DNA of 64,000 nucleotides, from assembly GCA_900539695.1 (NCBI GenBank), contig UQDG01000014.1:1-64000 (forward strand), read 5' to 3'. Below, piece by piece: positions 42,347 through 50,499 of this stretch; the stretch's first letter is position 1; every line of letters starts with the position of its first letter. The stretch comes from an uncultured Oscillospiraceae bacterium (GTDB lineage: Bacteria; Bacillota; Clostridia; Oscillospirales; Ruminococcaceae). Position numbers and translations under genes: made by a program. Under the pieces are notes generated by a model that was not told the DNA's origin, ran no database searches, and saw only the letters and a program-made list of their open reading frames with translations.

Positions 42347-42394
42347 AAAAAGACCGCCGTGTATGCCATTTACGGCCACACAGCGGTGTCTTTT
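42347..42394 (-). terminator. Terminator of the small membrane protein gene
   Basis: AAAAGACCGC with CGTGT on the left pair with ACACAGCGGTGTCTTTT on the right, interrupted by one bulge. On the minus strand it ends in GTCTTTTTGC. Confidence 0.65.
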
Positions 42395-42400
42395 GTGCGG

Positions 42401-42625
42401 TTATGCGCAGCTTTTCAGCAAATAGAACGCGGCGGCGATGAGCAGCAGCGGCAGCGCCAGCTTGATGATGCTCCCAATGAGCAGGCCCACCACCATCAGC
42501 GGCAGAGCCACCATGAACAGCACAGCTGCGACCACCTTGGCGGCGCACCAGGCTACCCGGAACGCCAGCCCCACGCTTTTGAAGAAGAACCAACCGAACA
42601 GAAATAAGGCAGCTAACGAAATCAT
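42401..42625 (-). CDS. Small membrane protein of unknown function
   Basis: 74 residues, almost wholly hydrophobic with two or three predicted helices (LFLFGWFFFKS, then VVAAVLFMVALPLMVVGLLIGSIIKLA). It has a good AAAGGAG site before the ATG at 42625 and its own terminator, so it is likely real. I do not recognise a family. Confidence 0.65.
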   Translation of the reverse strand: MISLAALFLFGWFFFKSVGLAFRVAWCAAKVVAAVLFMVALPLMVVGLLIGSIIKLALPLLLIAAAFYLLKSCA

Positions 42626-42730
42626 ATGTATTCACTCCTTTGTTGTGAATACGATTATACACGCTTATTTATTGCACAAACAGGATAAAATCAGCAAAAT
42701 AACGGCGCTATTTTTCCCTGTGGAGAGAAA

Positions 42731-43243
42731 TTACGGCGTTTCCGACTCCTTATTATAGGCCTCAGTGTCGATCCTGCCGTTGGCCAGCATCTTTTCCACC
42801 CAAAGCTGCAGTGTTTCCACCGTGACCGAGATGCGCTCCAGCTCTTTCTGGATGCGCACAAAGTCGTCGATCTCATCCTTGCTGATGGTGCCGTCGGCGG
42901 CAATTTCAATTAACCGCTCCTTTTTGCGGTCCATAGCGTTGAGGGAGGCCAGCATTTTCAGCACGATGTCCGAAAGCTCACTGCTGCGGATCTCGGGCAC
43001 GTACTGTTGGCCGATGGGGCACTGCCGCGCGCAAAAATAGTTGCAAAGCGACGGTGTTTTATACTTTTCCGCCATGATGAGCACTTCGTCCGGCCGGGGC
43101 AGGCTGCGCTCGCTCTCGATTTTTTCGATGCGCTCGGGCGCGATGGTCTCCAGCAGTTCGCTGGCTTTCTCGCGGGAAAGGCCCAGTTCCTCCCGGGCCA
43201 GCTGGTAGCGGGTTTTGTTTTCCCGCGTGGATGAACGTCCCAT
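42731..43243 (-). CDS. XRE-family helix-turn-helix protein
   Basis: 170 residues. The N-terminal third is a Cro/CI-type helix-turn-helix (YQLAREELGLSREKASELLETIAPERIEKIESERSLP). The middle has a Cys pair (NYFCARQCPIGQQYVPE) and the rest is predicted helical, possibly a coiled coil (EIDDFVRIQKELERISVTVETLQ). It is six bases after the nnrE gene and so co-transcribed with it. Target genes are unknown. Confidence 0.8.
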   Translation of the reverse strand: MGRSSTRENKTRYQLAREELGLSREKASELLETIAPERIEKIESERSLPRPDEVLIMAEKYKTPSLCNYFCARQCPIGQQYVPEIRSSELSDIVLKMLASLNAMDRKKERLIEIAADGTISKDEIDDFVRIQKELERISVTVETLQLWVEKMLANGRIDTEAYNKESETP

Positions 43244-43249
43244 GTTGCT

Positions 43250-43903
43250 TTACTCCTCTTTTTGGCCGTCGGCGTAAGCGCCGATGCCGATGTCCGCCAC
43301 CACCACCTCGCCGCAATAATGGGCAGATCCCGGCATGTAATGCAGCGGTTTGGCGCGGTGGAAGGTCACGGTCAGGTCTGCACGCACGGCACCCTCAGCT
43401 ACCGCGCCGGTATCGGCGTTGATGCCGCTGGGCAGGTCCACCGCCAGCAGCAGTGCACCGTTTTGGTGCTGCCGATTCATTAAATCGCAGGCTGCGCGGC
43501 CCGCCGGGCGCAAAGTGCCATGGAAGCCCGTGCCGTACAGCGCATCCACCACCGCATCCGCCGGGGCGGCAGATGCCGCATCGTGCAGAATTTCTATGGG
43601 CAGATCGCGTAATGATCCAAAATTGGTGATAGCGTCGGGCGTTTTCGGCTCGCCCTCAGCCAGCAGCACCTGCACCTGCCAGCCCTGCTTGGCGGCCACC
43701 CGGGCCATGACGAAGCCGTCCCCGCCGTTGTTGCCCCTGCCCGCCGCCACCAGCAGCCGGGCGGGGCCGGGCAAGCGGCGGCGCAGTTGGGCAAAGGCGG
43801 CGCGGCCGGCGTTTTCCATCATCTGTATGTACAAAAGGCCGTTGTCGTTAGCGGCTTTTTCCAGCGCCTTCATTTCGGCGGCGGTCACGGTCGTATGGGT
43901 CAT
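43250..43903 (-). CDS. nnrE: NAD(P)H-hydrate epimerase
   Basis: 217 residues of the YjeF N-terminal family: AEMKALEKAANDNGLLYIQMMENAGRAAF, then the signature LVAAGRGNNGGDGFVMAR and the Asp-containing VDALYGTG. It repairs the S/R epimers of hydrated NAD(P)H. The C-terminal dehydratase domain that is often fused is absent, so this is the stand-alone form. The start at 43903 has AAGGGAGG upstream; the frame stays open far upstream but without support. Confidence 0.88.
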   Translation of the reverse strand: MTHTTVTAAEMKALEKAANDNGLLYIQMMENAGRAAFAQLRRRLPGPARLLVAAGRGNNGGDGFVMARVAAKQGWQVQVLLAEGEPKTPDAITNFGSLRDLPIEILHDAASAAPADAVVDALYGTGFHGTLRPAGRAACDLMNRQHQNGALLLAVDLPSGINADTGAVAEGAVRADLTVTFHRAKPLHYMPGSAHYCGEVVVADIGIGAYADGQKEE

Positions 43904-44009
43904 GGCGATGCCTCCCTTTTGGGTCGTACCTGTATCATACCATAAAAAGGGCGGTGTTTCAATGGATTCCGGCCTGGTTTCGCGCTTTCCCACGGGGCGG
44001 GTCGGGTAG

Positions 44010-44039
44010 GATAGAAGAAAAACAGATAGAAGAAAAACA
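44010..44039 (+). repeat. 15-bp tandem direct repeat in a leader
   Basis: GATAGAAGAAAAACA occurs twice in tandem (44010-44024 and 44025-44039) immediately before the ribosome binding site of the first AI-2E-family gene. Confidence 0.8.
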
Positions 44040-44053
44040 CGGGAGGATACACT

Positions 44054-45220
44054 ATGAAGCATTGGCTGGGCCGCACGCCCCGCACGGTGGGGGATTGGCT
44101 GGGGCTGGCGCTGGGGACGGCACTGATCTTTGGCGGGGTAGCACAGCTGCCCGCGCTGGCGGCGGCGCTGGGGCGGCTGGCCGTGATGCTGCGGCCGTTT
44201 TTGTGGGGGCTGGTGCTGGCCTACGTGCTGGACATCCCCACCCGATGGCTGGCGGCCAAGTGGTTTGGCGGGCGGCGCGGGGCCGGAGCGGCGGTGAGTT
44301 ACGCGCTGTTGTTTGGCGCGGCGGGGCTGCTGCTGTGGCTGATTTTGCCGCAATTGGCGCAGAGCGTGACCTCGCTGTTCGGCAAACTGGCCGCCTACGA
44401 GGAAACACTGCGCCGCCTGCTGGCCTGGGTACAGGCCACCTTTGGCGTGGATACCGCCACGATGGACGCGATTTTGCAGCAGCTGACCGCCCGGCTGCAA
44501 AGCGAGTTCGCGGCGTGGTCGGGCCGGGCAGCGCAGGCTGCAGCCAAAGCAGCCTCCAACACGGCCGGGGCGGCGGCCGATGCGGGCATTGCGCTGGCCG
44601 CCAGCATCTACCTGCTGCTGGGCAAGGAAAAGCTGCTGCACAGCGTCCGCCTTTGCCTGCGGGCCGCCCTGCCGTCCCGGACGGTGGGACAGCTGGGTGC
44701 GGTGTTTCAGCTGGCGGACCGAACTTTTAGTGGGTACATCGGCGGGCAGCTGGTGGACGCACTGCTGGTGGGCACCGAGACCTTTGCCCTGATGCTGCTT
44801 TTGCGGCTGGACTACGCGCCGCTGATCGCCGTGATGGTGGGCGCGACCAACATCGTGCCGGTGCTGGGGCCGTTTTTGGGTGCAGTGCCGGGGGTGCTGC
44901 TGTTGCTGCTGGAGTCGCCCCTGCAGGCGGCAGAGTTCCTGATTATTATCCTGGCCGTGCAGCAGATCGACGGCAACTTCATCGCGCCGCGCATTTTGGG
45001 CGGGGCCACGGGGCTATCCGGGCTGGGGGTGCTGCTGGCCATCGTGGTGGGCGGCGAGCTGTTTGGCATCCCCGGTATGGTAGCCGGTGTGCCCACGCTG
45101 GCCGTTTTGGCAGCGCTGGCACGGCAGGCGGTGGGCGCCGGGCTGACGGCTCGCGGCCTGCCTGAGGAACCACCGCCCGCCCCGCAGAAAAAAACTGTTA
45201 CAAAGAAGGAAAAAAATTAA
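44054..45220 (+). CDS. AI-2E family transporter (first of two)
   Basis: 388 residues with seven to eight predicted helices in the AI-2E/PF01594 layout: an N-terminal helix pair, a soluble segment (residues about 115-180), then conserved helices with QIDGNFIAPRILGGATGLSGL and GGELFGIPGMVAGVP. Members include TqsA-like exporters and Na+/H+ antiporters, so the substrate is open. It is followed by a close paralogue on the same strand. GC-rich coding and a Lys-rich C-terminal tail are notable. Confidence 0.88.
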   Translation: MKHWLGRTPRTVGDWLGLALGTALIFGGVAQLPALAAALGRLAVMLRPFLWGLVLAYVLDIPTRWLAAKWFGGRRGAGAAVSYALLFGAAGLLLWLILPQLAQSVTSLFGKLAAYEETLRRLLAWVQATFGVDTATMDAILQQLTARLQSEFAAWSGRAAQAAAKAASNTAGAAADAGIALAASIYLLLGKEKLLHSVRLCLRAALPSRTVGQLGAVFQLADRTFSGYIGGQLVDALLVGTETFALMLLLRLDYAPLIAVMVGATNIVPVLGPFLGAVPGVLLLLLESPLQAAEFLIIILAVQQIDGNFIAPRILGGATGLSGLGVLLAIVVGGELFGIPGMVAGVPTLAVLAALARQAVGAGLTARGLPEEPPPAPQKKTVTKKEKN

Positions 45221-45231
45221 CAATTTGCCTC

Positions 45232-45261
45232 TTGCACCATGCCCCCCTATGCAAGTACAAT
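45232..45261 (+). promoter_or_regulatory. Promoter of the second AI-2E-family gene
   Basis: TTGCAC (45232-45237), 18 bases, TACAAT (45256-45261). It shows that the paralogue is transcribed separately. Confidence 0.6.
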
Positions 45262-45307
45262 AAAGTGGATAAGCCAAACGGGCAATGATTGAGAGAGGCA
45301 AGGAATT

Positions 45308-46486
45308 GTGAGCGGAAAGCATTTTATTGACAAAAAGCCGGAAAGCATCTTGGATTGGATAGCCATCGTATGCGCCGGTATTGCATTTTACCTGCTGCTG
45401 AACAACCTGGGCTATTTCCTGGGCGGGTTCGGCGCACTGATGGGCATCTTGTCCCCCTTCTTCGGGGGTATCGTAATTGCCTACATTTTAGACCCCATGG
45501 TGCGGTTTTTCCACGCCAAACTGTTGAAAAATTCCAAGCGCTGGCGGTGGGTAGCCATTTTGCTGGCGTACCTGGTGGCGGTGCTGTTGATCGTGCTGCT
45601 GGCCTGGCTGGTCATTCCGCAGATCGTAAACAGCATTATGACGCTGTTTAATAATGTGCCGCAGTATATCAACGGCATCCAGGAAATGCTGCTGTTCGTC
45701 CAGGGGCGCTACGGTGTGGATCTGGACCGCGCCATTAAAATGCTGGATGATTCCGAGGCCATGCTCAACGAGGTCTACAGCCTAGGCAAAACGGTCCTAC
45801 CGCAGATCATGTCCACCATGGGCAATGTGGCGGGCAACTTCGTCAATGTCTTTACGGCGATTGCATCCAGCATCTACATGCTGGCAGACAAGGAGCACCT
45901 GCTGCACCAGCTGCGCACCGTGACCCACGCGCTGCTGCCCCGCCGTGCGGCCGAGCAGACGCTGCGCATCTGCCACTATGCCAACGATAACTTCACCGGT
46001 TTCTTCATCGGCAAGATCATCGACTCCGCCATCATCGGCGTTATTACCTTTGTCTGCATGACGGTGCTGCGGCTGGACTTTGCTGTGCTGATCAGCGTGT
46101 TCATCGGCATCACCAACATTATCCCGGTGTTCGGCCCGTTCATTGGCGCGGTGCCCAGCATCTTCATCCTACTGCTGGTCAACCCCATCCAGGCGCTGAT
46201 CTTCTGCATCCTGATTTTGATCATCCAGCAGTTTGACGGCAATTTTATCGGCCCGAAGATCCTGGGTCAGTCCATCGGCATTTCGGCTTTGTGGGTGCTG
46301 TTCTCCATCGTAGTGGGCGGGGATCTGCTGGGCATCCCCGGCATGGTCATCGGCGTGCCGGTGTTTGCCACGTTGTACGGTTTGGCGCAGGAGTTCATCC
46401 ACGCCATGCTGGACCGCCGAGGGATCGATGCCGAAGGCAACGCTGTTGCCGAAGAAATTCCTGATGAAGATAATGTGTTTGAATAA
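45308..46486 (+). CDS. AI-2E family transporter (second of two)
   Basis: 392 residues with the same topology as its neighbour and the same signature (QFDGNFIGPKILGQSIGISALWVLFSIVVGGDLLGIPGMVIGVP). Start is a GTG at 45308 after AGAGAGGCAAGGA. Identity with the upstream copy looks moderate, so the duplication is old or the two have different substrates. It has its own promoter and terminator. Confidence 0.88.
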   Translation: MSGKHFIDKKPESILDWIAIVCAGIAFYLLLNNLGYFLGGFGALMGILSPFFGGIVIAYILDPMVRFFHAKLLKNSKRWRWVAILLAYLVAVLLIVLLAWLVIPQIVNSIMTLFNNVPQYINGIQEMLLFVQGRYGVDLDRAIKMLDDSEAMLNEVYSLGKTVLPQIMSTMGNVAGNFVNVFTAIASSIYMLADKEHLLHQLRTVTHALLPRRAAEQTLRICHYANDNFTGFFIGKIIDSAIIGVITFVCMTVLRLDFAVLISVFIGITNIIPVFGPFIGAVPSIFILLLVNPIQALIFCILILIIQQFDGNFIGPKILGQSIGISALWVLFSIVVGGDLLGIPGMVIGVPVFATLYGLAQEFIHAMLDRRGIDAEGNAVAEEIPDEDNVFE

Positions 46487-46507
46487 ATTTTAATTATGTG
46501 CCCTATC

Positions 46508-46546
46508 GGCCCTGCCTACCTTGCGGCAGGGCCTTTTATAATGGCA
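46508..46546 (+). terminator. Terminator of the second AI-2E gene, repeated sequence
   Basis: GGCCCTGCC (46508-46516) pairs with GGCAGGGCC (46525-46533), followed by TTTTATAATGGCA. It is identical over 39 bases, but for one base, to the MATE-gene terminator at 17471-17509. Confidence 0.85.
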
Positions 46547-46664
46547 GGCTTACCTGGGCCTGCCTTTTGGGTCTCCAAAAGGAACACATAACGGAAGAAA
46601 GCCGTTAAAACGTGTGAAGCGTCGCAGGGTGGCGCGGAACGAAAGCCGCCACATAAAAAAGCAA

Positions 46665-46700
46665 ACAAAAAAAAGCGCAACCTGCGGATACAGGTCACGC
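46665..46700 (-). terminator. Terminator of the ferredoxin gene
   Basis: On the minus strand GCGTGACCTG and CAGGTTGCGC pair imperfectly and run into eight T residues. Confidence 0.75.
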
Positions 46701-46717
46701 TTTAAGCGCAAAATAGC

Positions 46718-46885
46718 TTATTCAGCCTGGATAGCGCCGGTGGGGCAAACGCCCTCGCAAGCACCGCAATCGACGCAGGAAGCTGCATCGACAACAGCCT
46801 TGTCCTCCATGCTGATTGCACCAACGGGGCAGGTATCAACACATGCACCGCAAGCAACGCACTCGCTGGAAACGGTATGAGCCAT
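46718..46885 (-). CDS. 2[4Fe-4S] ferredoxin
   Basis: A 55-residue clostridial-type ferredoxin. Two CxxCxxCxxxCP sets are complete (CVACGACVDTCP and CVDCGACEGVCP). It carries low-potential electrons, for example for the Nfn complex encoded elsewhere in this window. The ATG at 46885 has GGAG upstream and a strong terminator follows, so it is a single-gene unit. Confidence 0.96.
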   Translation of the reverse strand: MAHTVSSECVACGACVDTCPVGAISMEDKAVVDAASCVDCGACEGVCPTGAIQAE

Positions 46886-47080
46886 CGTGAACTCCTTATC
46901 TCCGTGCTGAATGGTATTGTACCCTTACCGGCCCTGCACGGCTGCTCCCCGGTATGGCACACAGCGGGTTTGCTCTGCCTACTGCGTTATACATAGTGTA
47001 TCACATTGCAAAAAAATTAGCAAGTGCCATATATTGAAAATTTTCGACGGTAAGTCGCAACTAACTGGGCTTATAGTCCC

Positions 47081-47920
47081 TTATTCGTCCTCTTTATCGG
47101 GGGCTTTGGGGGGCCGTTTTCCGCCACGCAGGTAGACGCATTCTTCCCGTTTATAGATGCGCGGTGCCAGGATTTCCACGTTGGAGCGAACCTTCAGCGT
47201 GCCCGCCACAACGTTCACTTCAATAACCGTTCCCTCACCGTCCGGCGTGCGCACAATGCTGCCCGCCTGCGGCGTGATGGAATTCAGGTACTCGTAGCTT
47301 TTTTGTTCATAAGCCAAACAGCACATCAGGCGTCCGCACGACCCACTGATCTTGGAGGGGTTCAGGCTCAGGCCCTGCTCCTTGGCCATCTTGATGGACA
47401 CCGGCTGGAAGTTTTTCAAAAAGCGGCTGCAGCAGAACGGCTGGCCGCACAGGCCCAAACCGCCCAGCATTTTGCTTTCGTCGCGCACGCCGATCTGGCG
47501 CAGTTCGATGCGGGTATGGAACTGGGAGGCCAGGTCCTTGACCAGCTCGCGGAAGTCCACGCGGTTGTCAGCGGTAAAGTAGAACACCAGTTTGCTGCGG
47601 TCCAGCGTATATTCTGCGTCCACCAGCTTCATTTTCAGGCCGTGGGCGGCGATGCGCTGCTCGCAGATGGTGTAGGCCTGCTGCACGTCGGCGCGGTTCT
47701 GGCGCATGCGGCGGATGTCCACCGCATCGGCCACGCGGATGACCGGCTTGACCTCGCGGGAGAAGCCCGGCACCTCGTGGGAGGCGCGCACGACCTCGCC
47801 GCACTCGGTGCCGCGGGCCGTGGTAACGATGACGTAGTCGCCCTCTTTGATCTCGAAATCGCAGGGATCAAAATAATAGGAGCGGCCGTTTTCCTTGAAT
47901 TTTACAGAAATTACTTTCAT
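47081..47920 (-). CDS. ricT: PSP1-domain protein RicT (YaaT)
   Basis: 279 residues with the PSP1 C-terminal domain and the Cys motif GLCGQPFCCSRFL followed by GRLMCCLAYE, which in Bacillus binds Fe-S clusters in the RicA-RicF-RicT complex affecting RNase Y. It lies behind holB and the c-di-AMP receptor gene in the same order as yaaQ-yaaR-holB-yaaT in Bacillus, with yaaR missing. The neighbourhood supports the name strongly. Confidence 0.92.
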   Translation of the reverse strand: MKVISVKFKENGRSYYFDPCDFEIKEGDYVIVTTARGTECGEVVRASHEVPGFSREVKPVIRVADAVDIRRMRQNRADVQQAYTICEQRIAAHGLKMKLVDAEYTLDRSKLVFYFTADNRVDFRELVKDLASQFHTRIELRQIGVRDESKMLGGLGLCGQPFCCSRFLKNFQPVSIKMAKEQGLSLNPSKISGSCGRLMCCLAYEQKSYEYLNSITPQAGSIVRTPDGEGTVIEVNVVAGTLKVRSNVEILAPRIYKREECVYLRGGKRPPKAPDKEDE

Positions 47921-47971
47921 GGGAAGTTCCTTTATCTATTTGTAAGGCAAAAATGCCGTTGGTACATGGTT

Positions 47972-48892
47972 TTACCGGGCAGCCTCAGCGGCAAATACCG
48001 CCACCGCCAGGCGCAGGTTGCCGTTGCCTGTTACGGCTTTGCGCGTTGCAGCGCTGACTTGTAAGATCCGCGCGGCGCGGTCCGGCGTCAGGCCGCCGCA
48101 CTGCTCAGCCCCATAGGCGGGGCGGCGCAGCACCGCACTGCACAGCTGATCCAGCTGCCACAGCAGGGCCAGAAAGCTCTCGCGGTCACGCTCGTACTTG
48201 GTCACCAGCACCAGGGTGCGGTAGGTGTCGTTCTGGGCCGCGTAGCTGCACAGCTCCTTGGCAAGGCCCAGGGCGGCTTTGAACGTATCGTTGCGGAAGG
48301 CCTGCAGTGCCGTACCGATGTGCCCCTCGTACAAAAAAGCCAGCTCCTGGGCCAGCCGGGCGGGCAGGCCCTCGCGGGTCAGCAGGGCGGCGCATTCGTC
48401 GGTGGGCACCGGAGCGATGGTATAGGCGGCACACCGGCTGCGGATGGTGGGCAGCACGGTGGCAGCGCTGGTGGCGGTCAGCACAAACAGCACGCCCTCG
48501 GGCGGTTCCTCAATAATTTTCAGCATCGCGTTGGCCGAGGAACCGTTGAGGTTCTGCGCACCGTAAATGAACAGCACGCGGCCCGCCGCATCGGTAGACA
48601 GCGCCGAGCGCTGAATGGCTTCGCGCATCTCCCGCACCCGCTTAACGGCAATCTGCCCGCTGGCGCCCTCGCCCTGCAGGACCAGGCACTCGGTATCCTC
48701 TTTTTTCAGCACGGCCTCGGCATGGGGGCCGCCCTGGGGGTAGAGGTAATCCGCCGCCAGGCAGCGGGCCGCAAAGCCCGCGCCGCAGCCCGGCTCGCCC
48801 ACCAGCAAAATGGCGTGAGGCAGCCGCCCGGCGTCCAGGGCCGCGCCCAGCTCTGACTTTAAGGCCGTGTTACCGGCCAGGCGTTCCAGCAT
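47972..48892 (-). CDS. holB: DNA polymerase III delta-prime subunit
   Basis: About 306 residues. An AAA+ clamp-loader subunit: FIYGAQNLNGSSANAMLKIIEEPPEGVLFVLTATSAATVLPTIRSRC is the classic sensor region with the SRC motif. The Walker A loop is GEPGCGAGF, lacking the Lys-Thr pair, and the zinc-binding Cys set of many delta-prime proteins is not seen; delta-prime does not need ATP hydrolysis. The ATG at 48892 overlaps the stop of the preceding c-di-AMP receptor gene (TGATG), so the two are coupled. Confidence 0.92.
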   Translation of the reverse strand: MLERLAGNTALKSELGAALDAGRLPHAILLVGEPGCGAGFAARCLAADYLYPQGGPHAEAVLKKEDTECLVLQGEGASGQIAVKRVREMREAIQRSALSTDAAGRVLFIYGAQNLNGSSANAMLKIIEEPPEGVLFVLTATSAATVLPTIRSRCAAYTIAPVPTDECAALLTREGLPARLAQELAFLYEGHIGTALQAFRNDTFKAALGLAKELCSYAAQNDTYRTLVLVTKYERDRESFLALLWQLDQLCSAVLRRPAYGAEQCGGLTPDRAARILQVSAATRKAVTGNGNLRLAVAVFAAEAAR

Positions 48893-49215
48893 CACAGCTT
48901 TTCAAAACGCTCCACGTTGGTGACCATGACGGTAGCGCCGCCCACGGTCACTTCCATGGGCAGGGCGCTCTCGATGCCCAGACCCAGGGTGGCGGTGCCG
49001 GGCACGATCTCAGTGCGCTGCTTGCAGCACTGGGAGATGATGCCGATGCAGTCGTCGACCTTCTCATCCTCGGTGCAGATGAGAAGAGTCATGTTGCCTG
49101 CCATCAGGAAGCCGCCGGTGGTGGCCAGGCGGGTGACGTAGAACTTGTTTTTCAATAGCTGGTTGCAGACGTTTTTGGAATCCTCTTTATTGACGATCGC
49201 AGTGATCAGTTTCAT
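48892..49215 (-). CDS. Cyclic di-AMP receptor, PII-like (DarA/PstA)
   Basis: 107 residues, full length for the DUF970 family. MKLITAIVNKEDSKNVCNQLL, VTRLATTGGFLMAGN and the long loop before TATLGLGIESALPMEVTVGGATV match the PII-like cyclic di-AMP receptors. The presence of such a receptor points to a c-di-AMP signalling Gram-positive host. It is the first gene of the holB-ricT operon, as in Bacillus (yaaQ). Confidence 0.93.
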   Translation of the reverse strand: MKLITAIVNKEDSKNVCNQLLKNKFYVTRLATTGGFLMAGNMTLLICTEDEKVDDCIGIISQCCKQRTEIVPGTATLGLGIESALPMEVTVGGATVMVTNVERFEKL

Positions 49216-49260
49216 GGTAATTACTCCTTTTATCTTTTTGCGCTCGGGGCGCGTAAACGG

Positions 49261-49908
49261 TCAACGGTTGCGGTTTTCCCAGTCGCGGCGGCGCTTGTAG
49301 CCGGTCAGGGTATCGCGGCACCAGTCAAACACCTCGCGGCCAAAGAACACCAGGAAGCCCAGCAGGCTCAGCACCAGGCTGATCTTGGTGGTCAGGCTGC
49401 CCATCAGGAACTGCACGACCCAGACGAACAGCTCGTACCAGCCCAGGTACTTCATTTTAAAGGGGATGATGCCGAACAGCAGCACGCCCTGCTCCGGCCA
49501 CATCCAGGTGTAGGCGAACATCATACTCAGGAAGATGCCGTCCGGCGAGGCGCCGCCCGCCAAAAAGCAGCTGATCCAGGCACCCAGCACGCCCAGTGCG
49601 ATGAAGAGCGTCATGCGGAAATCGCCCCAGGCACGGGTGAGCGAGTTGCCGATCCAGAAGTAGAACACCAGATTCAGGATGCCCAGCGCGCCGCCCAGCC
49701 ACACCGGCTGGAACAAAAACGTGATGAGCCGCCAGATCTGCCCGTGCAGCACGGCACTGCGGCTGAGGGAGATGAACCCGCTGAACTGCCAGTTGATGAG
49801 CAGCACGATGAGGCCCACGGCCAGCTGGCCGACCATAAGGCCATTGATAAGATAGGGGATGGCAAAGCGGCTGTAGCGGCGCTCCAGCCGGTCGATCCAA
49901 TTGTTCAT
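49261..49908 (-). CDS. Rhomboid-like membrane protein without protease residues
   Basis: About 215 residues with five or six helices. The N-terminal QIWRLITFLFQP and NLVFYFWIGNSLTRAWGDFR resemble the rhomboid/Derlin family, but the catalytic GxSG and His are absent: the matching place reads GGASPDGIFLSMMF. It is likely an inactive rhomboid with a binding role in membrane protein handling. The start at 49908 has AGGAGG upstream. It lies 45 bases before the c-di-AMP receptor gene and may belong to that operon. Confidence 0.75.
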   Translation of the reverse strand: MNNWIDRLERRYSRFAIPYLINGLMVGQLAVGLIVLLINWQFSGFISLSRSAVLHGQIWRLITFLFQPVWLGGALGILNLVFYFWIGNSLTRAWGDFRMTLFIALGVLGAWISCFLAGGASPDGIFLSMMFAYTWMWPEQGVLLFGIIPFKMKYLGWYELFVWVVQFLMGSLTTKISLVLSLLGFLVFFGREVFDWCRDTLTGYKRRRDWENRNR

Positions 49909-49955
49909 GGGCAAAGCCCTCCTGTTAGTTAAAGATATACCAATTTATTGTAGCA

Positions 49956-50152
49956 TTTTCCACGGGGAAGTGCAACAGTTCTCTTGTCGGAAGGTGGCGG
50001 GGGCGAAAGTTTTCCGCAGCGGTGTTTCGTGTTTCCACGGGGTTTTCCAAAGGTTTTCGACCATAGGCACGTGCAATGGGGGAAAGTTTTCCACACTTTC
50101 AACAGGGTTTTCAACAATTTCAACGTGGATAACCTGTATACACTGTGGATAA
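49956..50152. other. DnaA-box-rich intergenic region
   Basis: The consensus box TGTGGATAA occurs at 50144-50152. One-mismatch boxes are TTTTCCACA (50087-50095) and CGTGGATAA (50124-50132); weaker forms, TTTTCCACG (49956-49964), TTTTCCGCA (about 50010) and GTTTCCACG (about 50031), are also present. An A/T-rich stretch (50165-50220) follows. Density of this kind is typical of origins or DnaA-titration sites. No dnaA gene is in the window. The 705-base region 49909-50613 has no supported gene; it further holds two terminators and a GC-rich repeat. Confidence 0.5.
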
Positions 50153-50249
50153 CTGCCCCTGAATATACACTTCGTGAACAGAGCATGAACAGAGTGTAAA
50201 ATAAAAAAAGAGGAGCGAAAATGGCCAAGGTCACCTAGTTAAACAAACG

Positions 50250-50289
50250 AATCCCTCTATACCAACGCAAGAAGTAGTGCAGAGGGATT
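50250..50289 (+). terminator. Terminator in the DnaA-box region
   Basis: AATCCCTCT (50250-50258) pairs with AGAGGGATT (50281-50289), followed by TTTTTCTTC. It ends a transcript that could begin in the DnaA-box cluster and includes the five-codon frame ATG-GCC-AAG-GTC-ACC-TAG at 50221-50238, which has a GGAG site. Confidence 0.75.
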
Positions 50290-50423
50290 TTTTCTTCTAA
50301 ATACTTGACAATAGACGCATTGTATGGAATTCTTCCGAAGTAAAATCAGTTTACCTATTGCTGAAGCCTTGCTTATGAGGTTCATCTCTCCCAGTGTCAT
50401 TTTTCTTGAAAACACAAATAAAT

Positions 50424-50461
50424 CAGCCCGCGGAATCTTTGATGGGGAATCCTGCGGGCTG
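50424..50461. terminator. Second terminator hairpin
   Basis: CAGCCCGC (50424-50431) pairs with GCGGGCTG (50454-50461), with an inner GGAATC/GGGAATCC-rich loop. GTTTCTATTTCTTTTT follows on the plus strand. Between the two hairpins I see no gene. Confidence 0.65.
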
Positions 50462-50499
50462 GTTTCTATTTCTTTTTGGTGCGGACTAAGTGACATTGC

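Noticed and set aside
43250..44641. nnrE extended to 463 codons
   Set aside because: The extra N-terminal part is Gln/Arg-rich, runs opposite the AI-2E gene and has no ribosome binding site, while ATG 43903 does.
50257..50496. Minus-strand 79-codon frame in the DnaA-box region
   Set aside because: It runs through two terminator hairpins and has no start signal.
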